64,000 nt of DNA from Drosophila pseudoobscura (GCF_009870125.1 NC_046680.1:23021501-23085500), one strand, 5' to 3'. Positions 13,300-23,603 are shown, numbered from the stretch's first letter. Numbers and translations are program-made. The notes: generated by a model not told the origin, from the letters alone.

Positions 13300-13470
13300 T
13301 AATTTGTCTACATGTTAATTACGCGATGGTTACACATTTGCTACATTTGGACTACATATTTATGTAATTATCTAAGGTGACATCCGAAGGGGAAATGTGT
13401 ACGTCTGTTGACAAGCTTGGCCGCTTTTTTTTCATATAAGCCCCATGGAAGCGCCAGAGTGAAAAACCCC
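13300..13470. repeat. Dispersed repeat family B, copy 1
   Basis: It shares CTACAT-TTTATGTAATTA and then AGCCCCATGGAAGCGCCAG plus AGTGTGAAAA-type words, in the same order, with 49010-49130. Spacing differs, so the copies are old. No coding capacity is seen. Confidence 0.55.
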
Positions 13471-13886
13471 CGTTATCCATATATAAACGCCTTTTTTCCA
13501 TTTTTGAAAAAATTTAGATTGTGATGCCAATCGATCGGAAATTCGATATTGATCAGGATTGAGATTAGGAATCGGGGCTGGACCGGGGCCGCAAAATGGC
13601 ATTTCTACGCGATTTTGACATGGCCCGAAGCATACAAAAGTATGCAATGCTTTACAATATTACGTCAAAATGCATATATTTTACATTCTCATCTTACATT
13701 ACATATATGCAAGAGACATGTGTAGGTCGCAAAAGAAGGGCATCATCAAATGGAAGAAGAAGAGTCGTTTCGAAACGCGCGACATCTAGCCACTTTAAAG
13801 CGAAGCTCTAAACATTTACTGGATATCAAGAAAATTTAAAAACTTGCGCGCAAATAGTGCCGATAGAGGCACCCTTGCTGCGACTC

Positions 13887-14357
13887 TCAACGTTCCCGCA
13901 CGCTTTTGTTTGCCTTTTGTGGACTTCCTGTTCTCCTGTTGAGGAATCGCTGTGGATGTGGAACCGCTGACCCTAACCTGCATTTTGCAAACCACAGGTC
14001 GCTGATTAGAGCGACAATGCCCTTGTTATCCTCATGGCCTGTGCTGAGGTCGCAAATCAAAATCTTAAGCAGAGCCTGCAGTTCCGCCTGCTCAAGTATC
14101 CGCATTTGATCAGCGATCGCCGGCTGGCAGTCAATCCAATGTGCATCAGTGTTTGTACAGCGATAACCAAGAGGGTCGGGTCCCATCACAGAACATGCAG
14201 CACAGCACCCACATACCCAGAGTTGGAAACTTTTCAGGTCCTCCTGCACACGTCCAATCCCGTCCAATTCCACATCCACAGCAGCATCGCATTCAGTTCT
14301 CCCATTATCAAGGCAATAATCGTTTCCCAACCGACCCGACAGTCTGAATGCAGTCAT
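13887..14357 (-). CDS. Weak coding candidate, unknown protein
   Basis: An open frame of 156 codons. Its second half (about residues 80-130: DQMRILEQAELQALLKIL, then ICDLSTGHEDNKG) looks protein-like, with an amphipathic Leu/Glu helix and balanced codons. The first half is Cys-rich and irregular. I recognise no family. It may be a real short gene, an exon with its start inside the frame (for example the Met at about residue 84), or chance. A frame of similar length on the other strand (14034-14537) weakens the case. Confidence 0.2.
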   Translation of the reverse strand: MTAFRLSGRLGNDYCLDNGRTECDAAVDVELDGIGRVQEDLKSFQLWVCGCCAACSVMGPDPLGYRCTNTDAHWIDCQPAIADQMRILEQAELQALLKILICDLSTGHEDNKGIVALISDLWFAKCRLGSAVPHPQRFLNRRTGSPQKANKSVRER

Positions 14358-15798
14358 CCCATAAACAAGCCACGAGCACGACTCCTGGTCTGTCGGTCAA
14401 CGACAGTGGCGCGAGAAACGACACCAAAAGCCCAGACCAGACCAATTCATGATTGGAAACTGTCATTGGTTCGCCTTCCATCTGAGATTGCCAAATGCAA
14501 AACGCCGGGCAGCACCAAAATACCCCCGGCTCTGTAGCAACACCAGAGCCAGCTCGGGGGCTCTAACTTTGTCAGCTCCACATCCATATCCATTTTCATT
14601 TCCATATCCATGTACACGCTGATTCATTCATTAAATTCAGGCAAAGCGTCATAAATGCCACGCATTTTTTAGCTGTTCTGCTCCTTCGCGTCGTTGATTT
14701 TGCCATTTGTTTCTGATTTAATTAAGCAGCGTTTGTCCATTTTGCAATGTTTCTGTTTTTTGTATTCGGGATACCCTTACGGGGAGTACCATAGTTTTTA
14801 CTTGAGGTGTGCCAAACATACAGAAGAAGGGTATATTTTTGGATAGGTTGTTGTGGGAAGATGGAATTCTATTGAATGTAATGGAATCGTTTGGCTGCAT
14901 CTGCCATCTGCTAGGGTATTCGATCCTTCGGAGTCCGAGTCAAGATGTTGTTGGTTGTTGCATTACATGTAACATTTGCAAGTAAAATGCGACAGGAGCC
15001 GGAGCCAGGCACTAGAAGCGATCGTGGTGTTAATTAATTGAATTGATGAAAAATAAAGCATACGCCGCGTGGAACACGCGCACAATGCGAGAGAGGAATT
15101 TGTCGAATGCGAGAGGCATTGGGAAAGCAAGCTGAAACGAACGCTGAACGCTGCCCCGACTCAGACTTGTCCACTGGTTAATTAGGCCCGTCATCCAAAA
15201 TCCAAAATCCTAAAAATTTTGCACTCATTTGGAGCGCACGCCGCCCGATCACCAAATCGAGCCATCGGACTTGTCTTGGCCCGATCAGAGCGGGGTCGGA
15301 TGGTGGCGGGGGGGGTTGTGCTGTGCGCTCTCCTTAAAGCGGCATTTTGTGTGGTAATTTGGCATTAGGAAGGGCGGCAAGCCTTCTATGCGCAAGCTCG
15401 AATGGATTGGAACGGAGCAGAATGGATCCCGAACTGAACAAACTCGTAAAGCGATTGGTGGAAAATTGCTTTCCACGTCGGCCAAATGTGGGGCATGCAG
15501 TGTGGCTTCAGTGGAAATCTTTTATTTATAAACCGTGGCCAAAACGAAACCGGAGTTTCGGAGTGGACATGGAACACTTGTTTGGTTTGGCAGTTGCCGA
15601 TGTTAGCAGCAGCAATTGTTGCTATTGACTTAATATTTGCTAATAGATTTCACATAAATCACATTCCATTGGCATGATTTATGCATGAACCCCACTCACA
15701 GGTGTCTATCACTCTCTCTCTCTCGCTCATTCTAGTTCTCTTTTGGTGTCTCTATCTCTGTCTCTCTCTTTCCTTGTGAGTTAAGTATGTATCTCAAC

Positions 15799-16050
15799 CT
15801 AAGAGTAATATGCTTTTTTAGTGGCTGTTGATGATGACGTGGCCTCTTGAGAGGAGGCCTCAGCCAAAGCTGTTGCAAGCTGCTTTCTGAGACGGGTAAC
15901 ATTGCTGGAAGTCTCGGAATTTTTGCAAATTTCGGGGGCTTTTAGCCTTTTCGTAGACTCACCGAAAGCTTTTCCTGGTTGGAGAGAGCGATTCCAGGTG
16001 AAACTTCCTTTTTTCATCGATTCTACCAAGCCTACAAATCCTTCTCTCAT
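15799..16050 (-). CDS. Weak coding candidate, 83 aa, Ser/Thr/Ala-rich end
   Basis: An ATG-to-stop frame beginning MREGFVGLVESMKKGSF and ending in a Ser/Thr/Ala-rich tail (SSQEATSSSTATKKAYYS). Composition is protein-like, but no family is recognised. There is an internal GTGAGT (about 15962) and a pyrimidine-AG about 75 nt further on, so a short intron is possible and would give a different, basic C-terminus. No poly(A) or promoter evidence was found. Confidence 0.22.
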   Translation of the reverse strand: MREGFVGLVESMKKGSFTWNRSLQPGKAFGESTKRLKAPEICKNSETSSNVTRLRKQLATALAEASSQEATSSSTATKKAYYS

Positions 16051-17243
16051 ACTGGGAAATCATTTAACATCATTTTACTACCATTCGCACTTCTGTAATC
16101 CCAAAAGCTCGAATATGTCTTTCAATTCTTGAAAAATAATATATATACATACAGGAGTTTTGTTGCCATCATTCGTTTTTCGCCGATAATCTACTCGCAA
16201 CAATTTGTTAGGCTCTCATGAATGATCTTTTTAGAAGAATACATTAATATTTTATGAAGTAATCGCAGCATGTCATCGATTTATACCCTCGCCCACCCCA
16301 AATGCAATAAAAAGTCCCACGAACCGTCAGATGCTGCCGCATAGATTGCAGCGGGAGAAGGGGCAAGTGCAATGATTCCTAACCATAAGTGTCCTCGACT
16401 CAGACTTCGACTGCGACTGCGTCTGTGAGGTGGCGTGGCCGCAGACAACTGTTATGGCCATCAAATATGGTCAAATGTGGCACGCTGCGGCATTCGAGGC
16501 ACGATAAAGATAAATATGAAGCCTGGGATTGTTGAATGTTCGATTTGGCAAGCGCGGCCATTATGCAATTTGGGGAGAATTTTCGAGCCACACCAGACGA
16601 CAGCCCCAGCCCCAGTAGGCGGGTCGAGAATTGTTGCGAGAACAATTAGACGACATTCTCCAAAGGCTAATTAAGTTGTTAGTGGCAAGGTTGGGTGGGG
16701 TGCGGGCCAAAGCATTCTGATTTAGGCTTCGGACTGATTAGATGGGGTGGTGCCGCGGGGCTGGCCGGCTGTCCAAATTGGGGAGTTAATCAACGAATTC
16801 AATTAGCGGAGGCTTTCTAATTCGAAACTCCCCAGTGGAAATACATCTCCAGACACAGGTCTGCCTTTCCTGCCACACAGCCTGCCGCAGCGAAGCCTTT
16901 GCCGGCAAGTGGTCTGCCTTGCCAGATCGTTGCGTCATCAGATCGGAGCTCCATCGAGGCACAGTCCCAGCCGCAGCCGCAGCTTCTTGCCCCAACCGCC
17001 AGCAACAACAGCATCCACGAGAATTGCATTCATGCATCGTCCACTTCAGCCAGATACTTCACAAATTGGTGCTGTTGGCCCGCTTTGTTGACTGTTTTGT
17101 CTGACGCTCAGCTCAGATCGAAATCGTTTGGCTATCTACTCGAGCCATCTGTCCGCAGTGTCCGCACTGCCGCTCTGTCCGATCGTAGCTCTGTCCGTTA
17201 AGAGTGCGTGGATCGGATCGCATCGGATCGGATCGGTGTGCAC

Positions 17244-17280
17244 TATAAAAGTAACGCAATGCACGCAATCCATTTACAGT
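17244..17280 (+). promoter_or_regulatory. TATA box and initiator of the cuticle-protein gene
   Basis: TATAAAA at 17244-17250, followed about 30 nt downstream by an initiator-like TTTACAGTTGCAGT around 17274-17284. This is the spacing expected of a TATA promoter driving a strongly stage-specific cuticle gene. Just upstream are repeated CGGATC words (17213-17236). The start codon is at 17324. Confidence 0.7.
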
Positions 17281-17323
17281 TGCAGTTCTCCCTCGAAGCC
17301 AAGCGAATCAAAGCCAAGCAGAC

Positions 17324-18110
17324 ATGAAACTTCTGGTGAGTCGAGCAGCACGATCGACAGGATCGGATCAGCGGGATGCTTATAGATCTCTCTTTGTTGC
17401 TCTGCCAGATTCTTACCACCACGCTGCTGGCTGTGGCCAGTGCCGCCCCCGGACTACTCGACTATGGACTGGGACACACGGCACCTGCCATCAGCTACGG
17501 ACATGCTGCCCCAGCGATCAGCTATGCCCCAGCTCCGTCCTACAGCTATGCGGCACATGCTCCGTCCTACAGCTATGCGGCACATGCTCCGTCCTACAGC
17601 TATGCTGCTCCCGCGGTGGTCAAGTCGTATACGGCGCCTGTGGCAGTGGCTGCTCCAGTGGCTGTTAAGTCGTATGCTCCGGCCACCAGCTACTCTCATT
17701 TCAGTTCGGTACGGAGAAGCTCTTATGTCCGGAGCCTGTTAAAACTAATTTAAACTAATCTCCTTGTTGATCCACAGGTTGTTTCCCATGCCACGCCCAT
17801 TGTTAAATCATATGCTGCTCCGGCCATTAGCTACGCTGCACCTGCCGTAGTGAAGTCATACGCCGCCCCAGCCATTAGCTACGCAGCGCCTGCCGTAGTG
17901 AAGTCATACGCCGCCCCAGCCATTAGCTACGCAGCGCCTGCCGTAGTGAAGTCATACGCCGCCCCAGCCATTAGCTACGCAGCGCCTGCCGTAGTGAAGT
18001 CATACGCCGCCCCAGCCATTAGCTACGCAGCGCCTACCGTAGTGAAGTCATACGCCGCCCCAGCCATTAGCTACGCTGCACCGTACGATGACCACTATGG
18101 TTATCACTAA
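17324..18110 (+). CDS. Secreted AAPA-rich cuticle protein (CPLCA / retinin-like)
   Basis: 214 aa in three exons: 17324-17335, 17409-17708, 17778-18110. Exon 1 codes only MKLL. It joins to ILTTTLLAVASA, a typical secretory signal peptide interrupted by a first intron, the usual layout of fly cuticle genes. The mature part is low complexity. Three copies of a nine-residue PSYSYAAHA-like unit are followed by AVVKSYTAP runs, then a short block YSHFSSVVSHATPIVKSY resembling the retinin-like region. Five or so nearly identical 16-residue units (AAPAVVKSYAAPAISY) come next, and the protein ends YDDHYGYH. Such proteins are deposited in chitinous cuticle or corneal lens. The promoter has TATA and initiator elements, and AATAAA lies at 18336. 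It is tail-to-tail with the receptor gene. The exact orthologue is not identified. Confidence 0.88.
17829..18076 (+). repeat. 48 bp coding tandem repeat in the cuticle gene
   Basis: A 48 bp unit coding for AAPAVVKSYAAPAISY repeats about five times in frame. The central copies are almost identical at the DNA level, including silent positions; one copy differs by GCC to ACC (Ala to Thr). This points to recent expansion or gene conversion. Copy number may vary between individuals, and assembly collapse is possible. Confidence 0.93.
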
Positions 18111-18295
18111 GCGGACGCTGCTCCATCAGGGGATGGGGATGGACGCGGATCAGGTCGAGAAGCCAGTTGTGAGGCATGGAGCGGCAGCAGCCGAGGCACG
18201 TTCTTCCTTTAGTATTTCCCACAGTCCAAAAGTAGTCGAAATCCTTCTTTCTATCTGAAACGAACCGAACCGGATCTGTCTCTGAATATTTCGTA

Positions 18296-18301
18296 TTTAT
18301 T
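18296..18301 (-). terminator. Poly(A) signal of the receptor gene
   Basis: TTTATT on plus, AATAAA on minus, about 60 nt past the receptor stop (18360-18362). It lies upstream of the cuticle gene's own hexamer (18336-18341), so the two convergent transcripts would overlap at their 3' ends. Confidence 0.6.
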
Positions 18302-18335
18302 AAGAACCCATTAATAACATATCTCTCTCACTGCA

Positions 18336-18341
18336 AATAAA
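18336..18341 (+). terminator. Poly(A) signal of the cuticle-protein gene
   Basis: AATAAA about 225 nt after the TAA stop and about 20 nt before the opposite-strand receptor stop codon. Confidence 0.7.
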
Positions 18342-18359
18342 GGAAATTCATTCGATTTT

Positions 18360-20607
18360 TCAAACGCCGCTTGTCACATTCATCACTGCGAACGCAATGC
18401 AGACGCCAATGAAGCTCAGATTGTTGAGGATCTTGGCCAAGTGGGACCAGGGTTTCTCCTGAATGTCACAGTACGCGTTCGACTGAAAGAACAGAACAGA
18501 AAGACTATGTAGATTGCTTAGATGAAAATGAAATGATTCGATCCGCTCACATCCGCATAGCGCAGCCCTAGGACACAGCGCTGGAGGTTCGAATTGATCA
18601 AGGATGCAAGCAATGCGGGTGCCTTGTTCCTTGGCGGATAGCGCTCCAGCCACATGATGCAGATGTGCAGGATATAGCAATAGCAGCTGACAATCATTAT
18701 GATCTTGTAGTCTGACACTACAATAAAGAGAAGGAGAGAGAACCAGCTTGTAGTCCCTGAGATCCTGATATCTGATAGAACCTTGCAAGAAAAGCGGCTT
18801 ACTTAAGGCGGGCACATAGTGCGGAGAGGCGTGGCGCGTTATGTACATAAGTCCCCAGGCAATTATGAGGAGGGCAATGAGTATGAGAGCACTACGTCGG
18901 GTGGAGCGAAGTACAAACGATAGGATAATGAAGATCTCGCAGGCTGCAATGGAACAACATATGATGGTTTATAGTTATAAAATAAAAGTATTTCCCATAC
19001 CAATCAGCGGCATATAGAAGACCGTCATATAGAAGGAGCTGTTCCGCTGCAGCATGAACTCAATGGCCACATCGCCCGCCATCGTCTGGAGCATGCCCTG
19101 GTCCGAATATCGACTGGCCGAGTCGTTTCCCAGATGCAGCACTGATAAGCCGATGATTGTCCAGTCTGATGGCGTGTTCACATGCTCATTGGGTGCGATC
19201 GGACTGCGCTGCCGTTCGTATTTTAGGATTATGTTGCTCTGACTTGGCTGTCTGAGCACGCCTAGCTCCACGTCGCACGCGATGTGCTCCTTCGGCCAAT
19301 TTCGTGCGCTGTCCACGCACCAGCTGGATAGCTCCAGGTTGCTAGCGTACAGGGTGACATTGCCATCTGAAAAGACACGAAGCTCGTAGGTTTTGAGCGC
19401 CTCGCCCAGGGAGTCCATGGCTCCATTCAGCACTGTGAGCTGCGGCGTCCAGATCTCCAAGCGGGGATGCTCGAACGACTTCAGTTGTCCGTATCGCTCT
19501 GGATCCCAACGCAGACGGTTATCCTGCCAATGCTGTGGGTAGACGAGAAGATAAATCGATTTGTCTAAGGTCTAGATGCCGTTTCTCTTCCAACCATCAT
19601 CAGATGCATTCGGGTGCGGAGCAGAGCATTGGCCTGCTCGTAGGCGATCGAACGCGCTTGGAAATGGAACGCAATCGATGTTAGGTTCACCGGAACACTC
19701 GTATTCTCGCCCTGGTATATGAGATCCGCCAGCAGTTTCTGCTCCCATGACAGCGCAGGCGTCTCCTTCGATATTTCCTTGTCTTTAATGATGTGCAAGC
19801 AAAACAAGAACAATCAGAATAAGTGGTCAGTCAGATCCTGTCTTGCTCAGGAGCTTACCGAACCCATCGAAGGAGCAGTCGTAGAACCAGCGCGCAGTGT
19901 TAGTACCGAATGAGCTGAAGCTTATGTAGTTGATCGTCAGGGCCGAGGCGTCCATGAACTGTAGCAGTGGTTCCGTTTTGAATCCGGGTATATAAACAAA
20001 CAGCTCAGCATCTGTGGAGGGAGGGACGATAATTAGAGGAAGTGACGCCTGAGATAAGCACTTTGGATAGGCAGAGACGAGCCTCACCCTGGGTTTGCAC
20101 AATCTCTATTGGCGTCGGCTCGAACACAGATAATAAATTCCGATCTTGATTCGTCGATACACGTCGCAGACCCATGGCCGTGCGGATGGCGGAAAACGTA
20201 TTTCCGCCGGCTCCTATCACTGTAACAGAGAGTGGGTAAAAAGAGAGAGATTGTACGTCGCTAAGAGATCCCATTCAGTGTAACCTTGACATACCAATCT
20301 CGTACACGCGGTCATTGGGACGCAGTCTGTTGGTCACCGAGAGCAAGATATGCGCATCCATGCTGGTAAGGACATAGAACTTCAAGTGCAGGCGCTTATT
20401 GTTATTGACCTGGTTATTGTCCAGCGTGTGAACCATGAAGAAGTCCCGGTAGGCATAGCCCGCCTCCTTGATCGTATAACTGTCGCACGTATCCAGCTGG
20501 GCAAAGCTTATGTTATATCGGCCGGCTACCGTGTGGGCGGGCAGTGCCAGGCACAGGCAGAGCCACAGCCACAGAGCAGCGCTGATAAGCCACGGAATAT
20601 AATTCAT
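18360..20607 (-). CDS. Cys-loop ligand-gated channel-like receptor with N-terminal farnesoic-acid O-methyltransferase-like domain
   Basis: 582 aa in eight exons: 20607-20295, 20219-20088, 20011-19859, 19782-19595, 19532-19001, 18943-18803, 18717-18551, 18482-18360. A signal peptide (residues 1-28) is followed by a Methyltransf_FA-like domain (about 45-195) with LKFYVLTSMDAHILLS, YEIVIGAGGNTFSAIR and NTARWFYDCSFDGF. Next comes a Cys-loop receptor ligand-binding domain (about 205-430): HWQDNRLRWDPERYG, LEIWTPQLTVLN and a loop of exactly 13 residues between two cysteines (CVDSARNWPKEHIAC). Four hydrophobic segments follow, at about 432-452, 458-478, 488-508 and 553-573. The FPFD part of the loop is replaced by NWPKEH and I see no vicinal cysteine pair, so acetylcholine-type binding is unlikely. 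Catalytic function of the N-terminal domain is doubtful; it may serve in binding. One donor (after 19595, GTTGGA) is weak. It is head-to-head with GM130. Confidence 0.85.
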
Positions 20608-20746
20608 TTTTCTTGCTTCCGTCCAATTCGGCGGTGATATCGTAATGCATTCAAAATCCAAATTCGACTAAAACTCCCCCCAAACCAAAACTGCCAATCA
20701 AATTTGCCTATCGCCAAGTCTGCCCGTATGTGGTCAAATGAATTTC

Positions 20747-20800
20747 CAGTGTGACCCCATAGAGCCGGAAGGTTTGTCCAAAACAATTTCCAGTGTGACC
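20747..20800. promoter_or_regulatory. Paired Ohler motif-1 sites between divergent genes
   Basis: CAGTGTGACC occurs at 20747-20756 and again at 20791-20800, each preceded by AATTTC. The reverse complement GGTCACACTG matches the motif-1 / M1BP core-promoter consensus, typical of housekeeping fly promoters. The sites lie between the receptor ATG (20607, minus) and the GM130 ATG (20921, plus), so a shared bidirectional promoter is likely. Confidence 0.7.
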
Positions 20801-20920
20801 ATCATCACCATCATCGGTATATTTACAACTAAAATTTTCTTGTTTTTTTTTACAATTTGTGGATTAAAGAATTAAGTGATCAACTTAAAAGCGAGGCTGC
20901 TGAAGCTAACCCCTTAGGTC

Positions 20921-23475
20921 ATGCCAGATGACACACATGATGCCAAGGCGCTGAAATTGGCCGCAGCCAGAAAGAAGGTAGGGAGATACATTTATCGGCC
21001 CTTGTGACGTGGACAACATTAAGTTTCGTATTGATTTTGATTAAAACAATATTGCTACAGCTGAAGGAGTACCAACAGCGCAACAACAACCATGCCGGAG
21101 GAGATGAGCAGGTGCAAACGGGCACCCACTCCTCCACCGTCAGCATCGCCAGCAACTTGTCCGAGCGTTCCGACAGCGAGGTGAATGTGAATGAAAATGG
21201 GGGAGGAGGTTCCAGCAGTCTGCATGTCCGGCAGCAGTCGGAGGAGGCTGTTTCCCTGGCAGCCTTGCCCACCCCCACGGCAGCTGCGCTCTTTACGCAG
21301 CCAGAACCGGACTCGCCCATATTCGCCCCGAATGGAGCCCCTAATGAATCCAATCTCCAGGCCATTCAGGTCATCATTGCGGAGAAGGCCCAATTGAACG
21401 CCGAGCTGACCAGAGCACGTGTCGCTTGTCGGGAGCGCGAGCTGGAGCTGGAGGAGCTGCGCACCGAGCAGGGTCAGACCAGACTGCGCCTTGAGCAGCT
21501 ACAGCAGCACTGTCAGGGGCAGCAGGCCGGTGTGGAACAGCAGCGCCACCACAATGCCCAGCTCTTGCACAAGCTGACTGAATCGCAAGCACAAATCGTG
21601 GACCAGCAGTCGCACCTGCTCGAAATGGAGGCACAGCTAAAACAGCTAAACCTCCGTCAGGATGAGCTTCAGCGGCAGCTGGCCGAGAAATCGAGCGAAC
21701 TGGAGATGGCTGAGCTGAAGCTACGCCAGCTCTCCGACGAGTCTAACATCAATGCCGACAACCGCGTGGAGTCCCTCACCCAGACCCAATACATGTACGA
21801 GCAGCAGATCAGGGACCTGCAGGCCATGGTGGGCCAGTTGACGCAAGACAAGGAGCAGGCCTCTGGCCAGTACCAGAACTATGTCCAGCACCAGAACAGC
21901 GAGATAGCCAAGCTCAACGAGAAAAACTCTGAGCTCACGGAGGAGTTGCTCGAGCTGAGGGAACGCGAGCGGCAGCTGGTGGAGCACGTGAGTGGTCTGG
22001 AGCGCGACATACAGAAGAATCTGAGCCTACAAGCGCAGTTCAAGGAGGCCAGCCAACCCCAGACGCCTGCAGAGCCGCAAATCGATCAGGTAACCAAAGG
22101 ATTTACAAAGCATTACAAAAGACAATATAATAGTAAGATGAGTATTATCTCGTTCCTCTCCAGACTACTTTGACAACAGAGCTTGCTGCTCTCAAAGAGC
22201 GCCTCAGTGACTTTGACTTTGAGCGACACGAGTTCCAGTTGAAGATCAAGTCCCAAGATGATCAGCTGCATGTAAAGGAAGCGGCACTCGCTGAGATGGA
22301 GCAGCAGTTGGATCGCCTGCAGGCCGAGCAGCCGGATCAGTCCAAACTCCTGGCCACCATGGAATCGGACAAGGTGGCCGCCTCGCGGGCCCTCACCCAA
22401 AATGTGGAGATGAAACAACAGTTGGACGAACTGGAGCAAAAGTTCGTCCAGTTAACAAACGACAAGGCTGAGCTGGTCATCCGACTGGATGCTGAAGAGT
22501 TTGCCAATCGGGAGATACGACACAATTACGACAGCATGGAGCAGAAGCTGCTGGCCAGCGAGGAGCGTTTCAAGTTCAAGGATGAAGAGATGATCCGGCT
22601 CTCGCACGAGAATGTTGAGCTCCAGCGCCAGCAGCTGATGCTGAAGCAGCAACTGGATCGCCTGCAGCACTATGAGGTGGGTAATGGCACACTTATTCAT
22701 GGTCTGGTCATCTAAAGAATGTATTTCGCAGGTCAAGGCTTACCATAGCCAGGCAGGGAAGCAGCCTGATGAAACTGGAGAACCAGAAGAGAGCGAAACT
22801 AAGGATCATCACGAGCACCATTCACATGATCATTTGCACGACCACGATCACGGGGATCATTCAGACGGCCATTCACATGATCATTCACACGACCATGTCC
22901 ACCAGGAGCATCACCAATTGTCACCCGGTTCTCTGCCCACCGCCGAGGCCGTGGAGAGGCTGCAGGCGCGTTTCACCACACTGATTAGCCAAGTGGCCGA
23001 TCTGACCGAGGAGAAACACAGCCTAGAGCATCTGGTGCTTCAACTCCAGGGCGAGACAGAGACGATTGGCGAGTACATAGCCCTGTACCAGACCCAGCGC
23101 CGGATGCTAAAGCAACGTGAGTACGAAAAGGCCACACAGATGCGTCTGCTGCAGGCCGAGCGCGAGCAGCTGCGGGAGAAGATCGAGGCGCTCAACAAGC
23201 TGGTGGCCAGCCTGGGCGTGGAGTTGCCCACCGACCAAGTCCAAGGGCAGCCGCAAACAGTAGCACTTCAGGACACTCCGAGCGAACAGGAGAGGCCTCT
23301 TACACAGACTCCCTCCAACGAAGACAGCAATGGGGAAAACTCGCAGCAGATTCTGAATAAGATTCAAAACATTATCAGCGAGATCAAAGAGAACACCGAG
23401 CAGCCAACGACTGTCCTCTCCGGCCATCCTGTGGATCACCTTAACTGTTGTCTGGGCAAATTCGAGGTGGTCTGA
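20921..23475 (+). CDS. GM130: GM130 cis-Golgi golgin
   Basis: 780 aa in four exons: 20921-20977, 21061-22089, 22164-22676, 22732-23475. The start MPDDTHDAKALKLAAARKK joins LKEYQQRNN, the ARKKLKEYQQRN signature at the N-terminus of GM130/GOLGA2, which binds the tether p115. After a Ser/Gly-rich linker with SIASNLSERSDSEVN (about residues 38-80), nearly the whole protein from about 118 to 740 is coiled coil rich in Leu, Glu and Gln. A strikingly His/Asp-rich insert lies at about 557-593. The protein ends KFEVV, a hydrophobic tail like the one that binds GRASP PDZ domains. GM130 tethers vesicles and organises the cis-Golgi. The gene has a motif-1 promoter region shared with the receptor gene and is tail-to-tail with mei-S332. 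Confidence 0.93.
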
Positions 23476-23590
23476 TGTGGATGCTGCTCTCAAAGTGCAA
23501 TTATTGTCGGCCTACTACATACTATATATATATATACGATTGTATTTAAATGTCCATCCTATCCCAATCCGTTTTGTACATGTGTTTCCG

Positions 23591-23596
23591 AATAAA
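23591..23596 (+). terminator. Poly(A) signal of GM130
   Basis: AATAAA about 115 nt after the GM130 stop. The opposite-strand signal for mei-S332 lies within about 15 nt of it. Confidence 0.65.
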
Positions 23597-23603
23597 TACC
23601 ATT

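Larger units (their letters stand above)
7704..13886. other. 6 kb without a recognised gene
   Basis: No supported coding exon. It holds a dispersed repeat copy (9557-9880), an ATCGATC-rich patch near 10990-11015, a GTCTGG-rich minisatellite-like stretch near 11355-11470, an ACA/CAACAA run near 11942-11962, and an AT-only patch near 13250-13305. A 68-residue minus frame at 11885-12091 ends in a hydrophobic run, but its valines come from the ACA repeat, so I do not call it a gene. Confidence 0.5.

Noticed and set aside
14034..14537. 167-codon plus-strand frame
   Set aside because: Irregular composition, and it overlaps a slightly more protein-like minus frame; no splice or promoter support.
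21374..23493. Long minus-strand frames opposite GM130
   Set aside because: Antisense shadows of the coiled-coil coding sequence; leucine- and serine-rich reverse reading of CAG/GAG codons.
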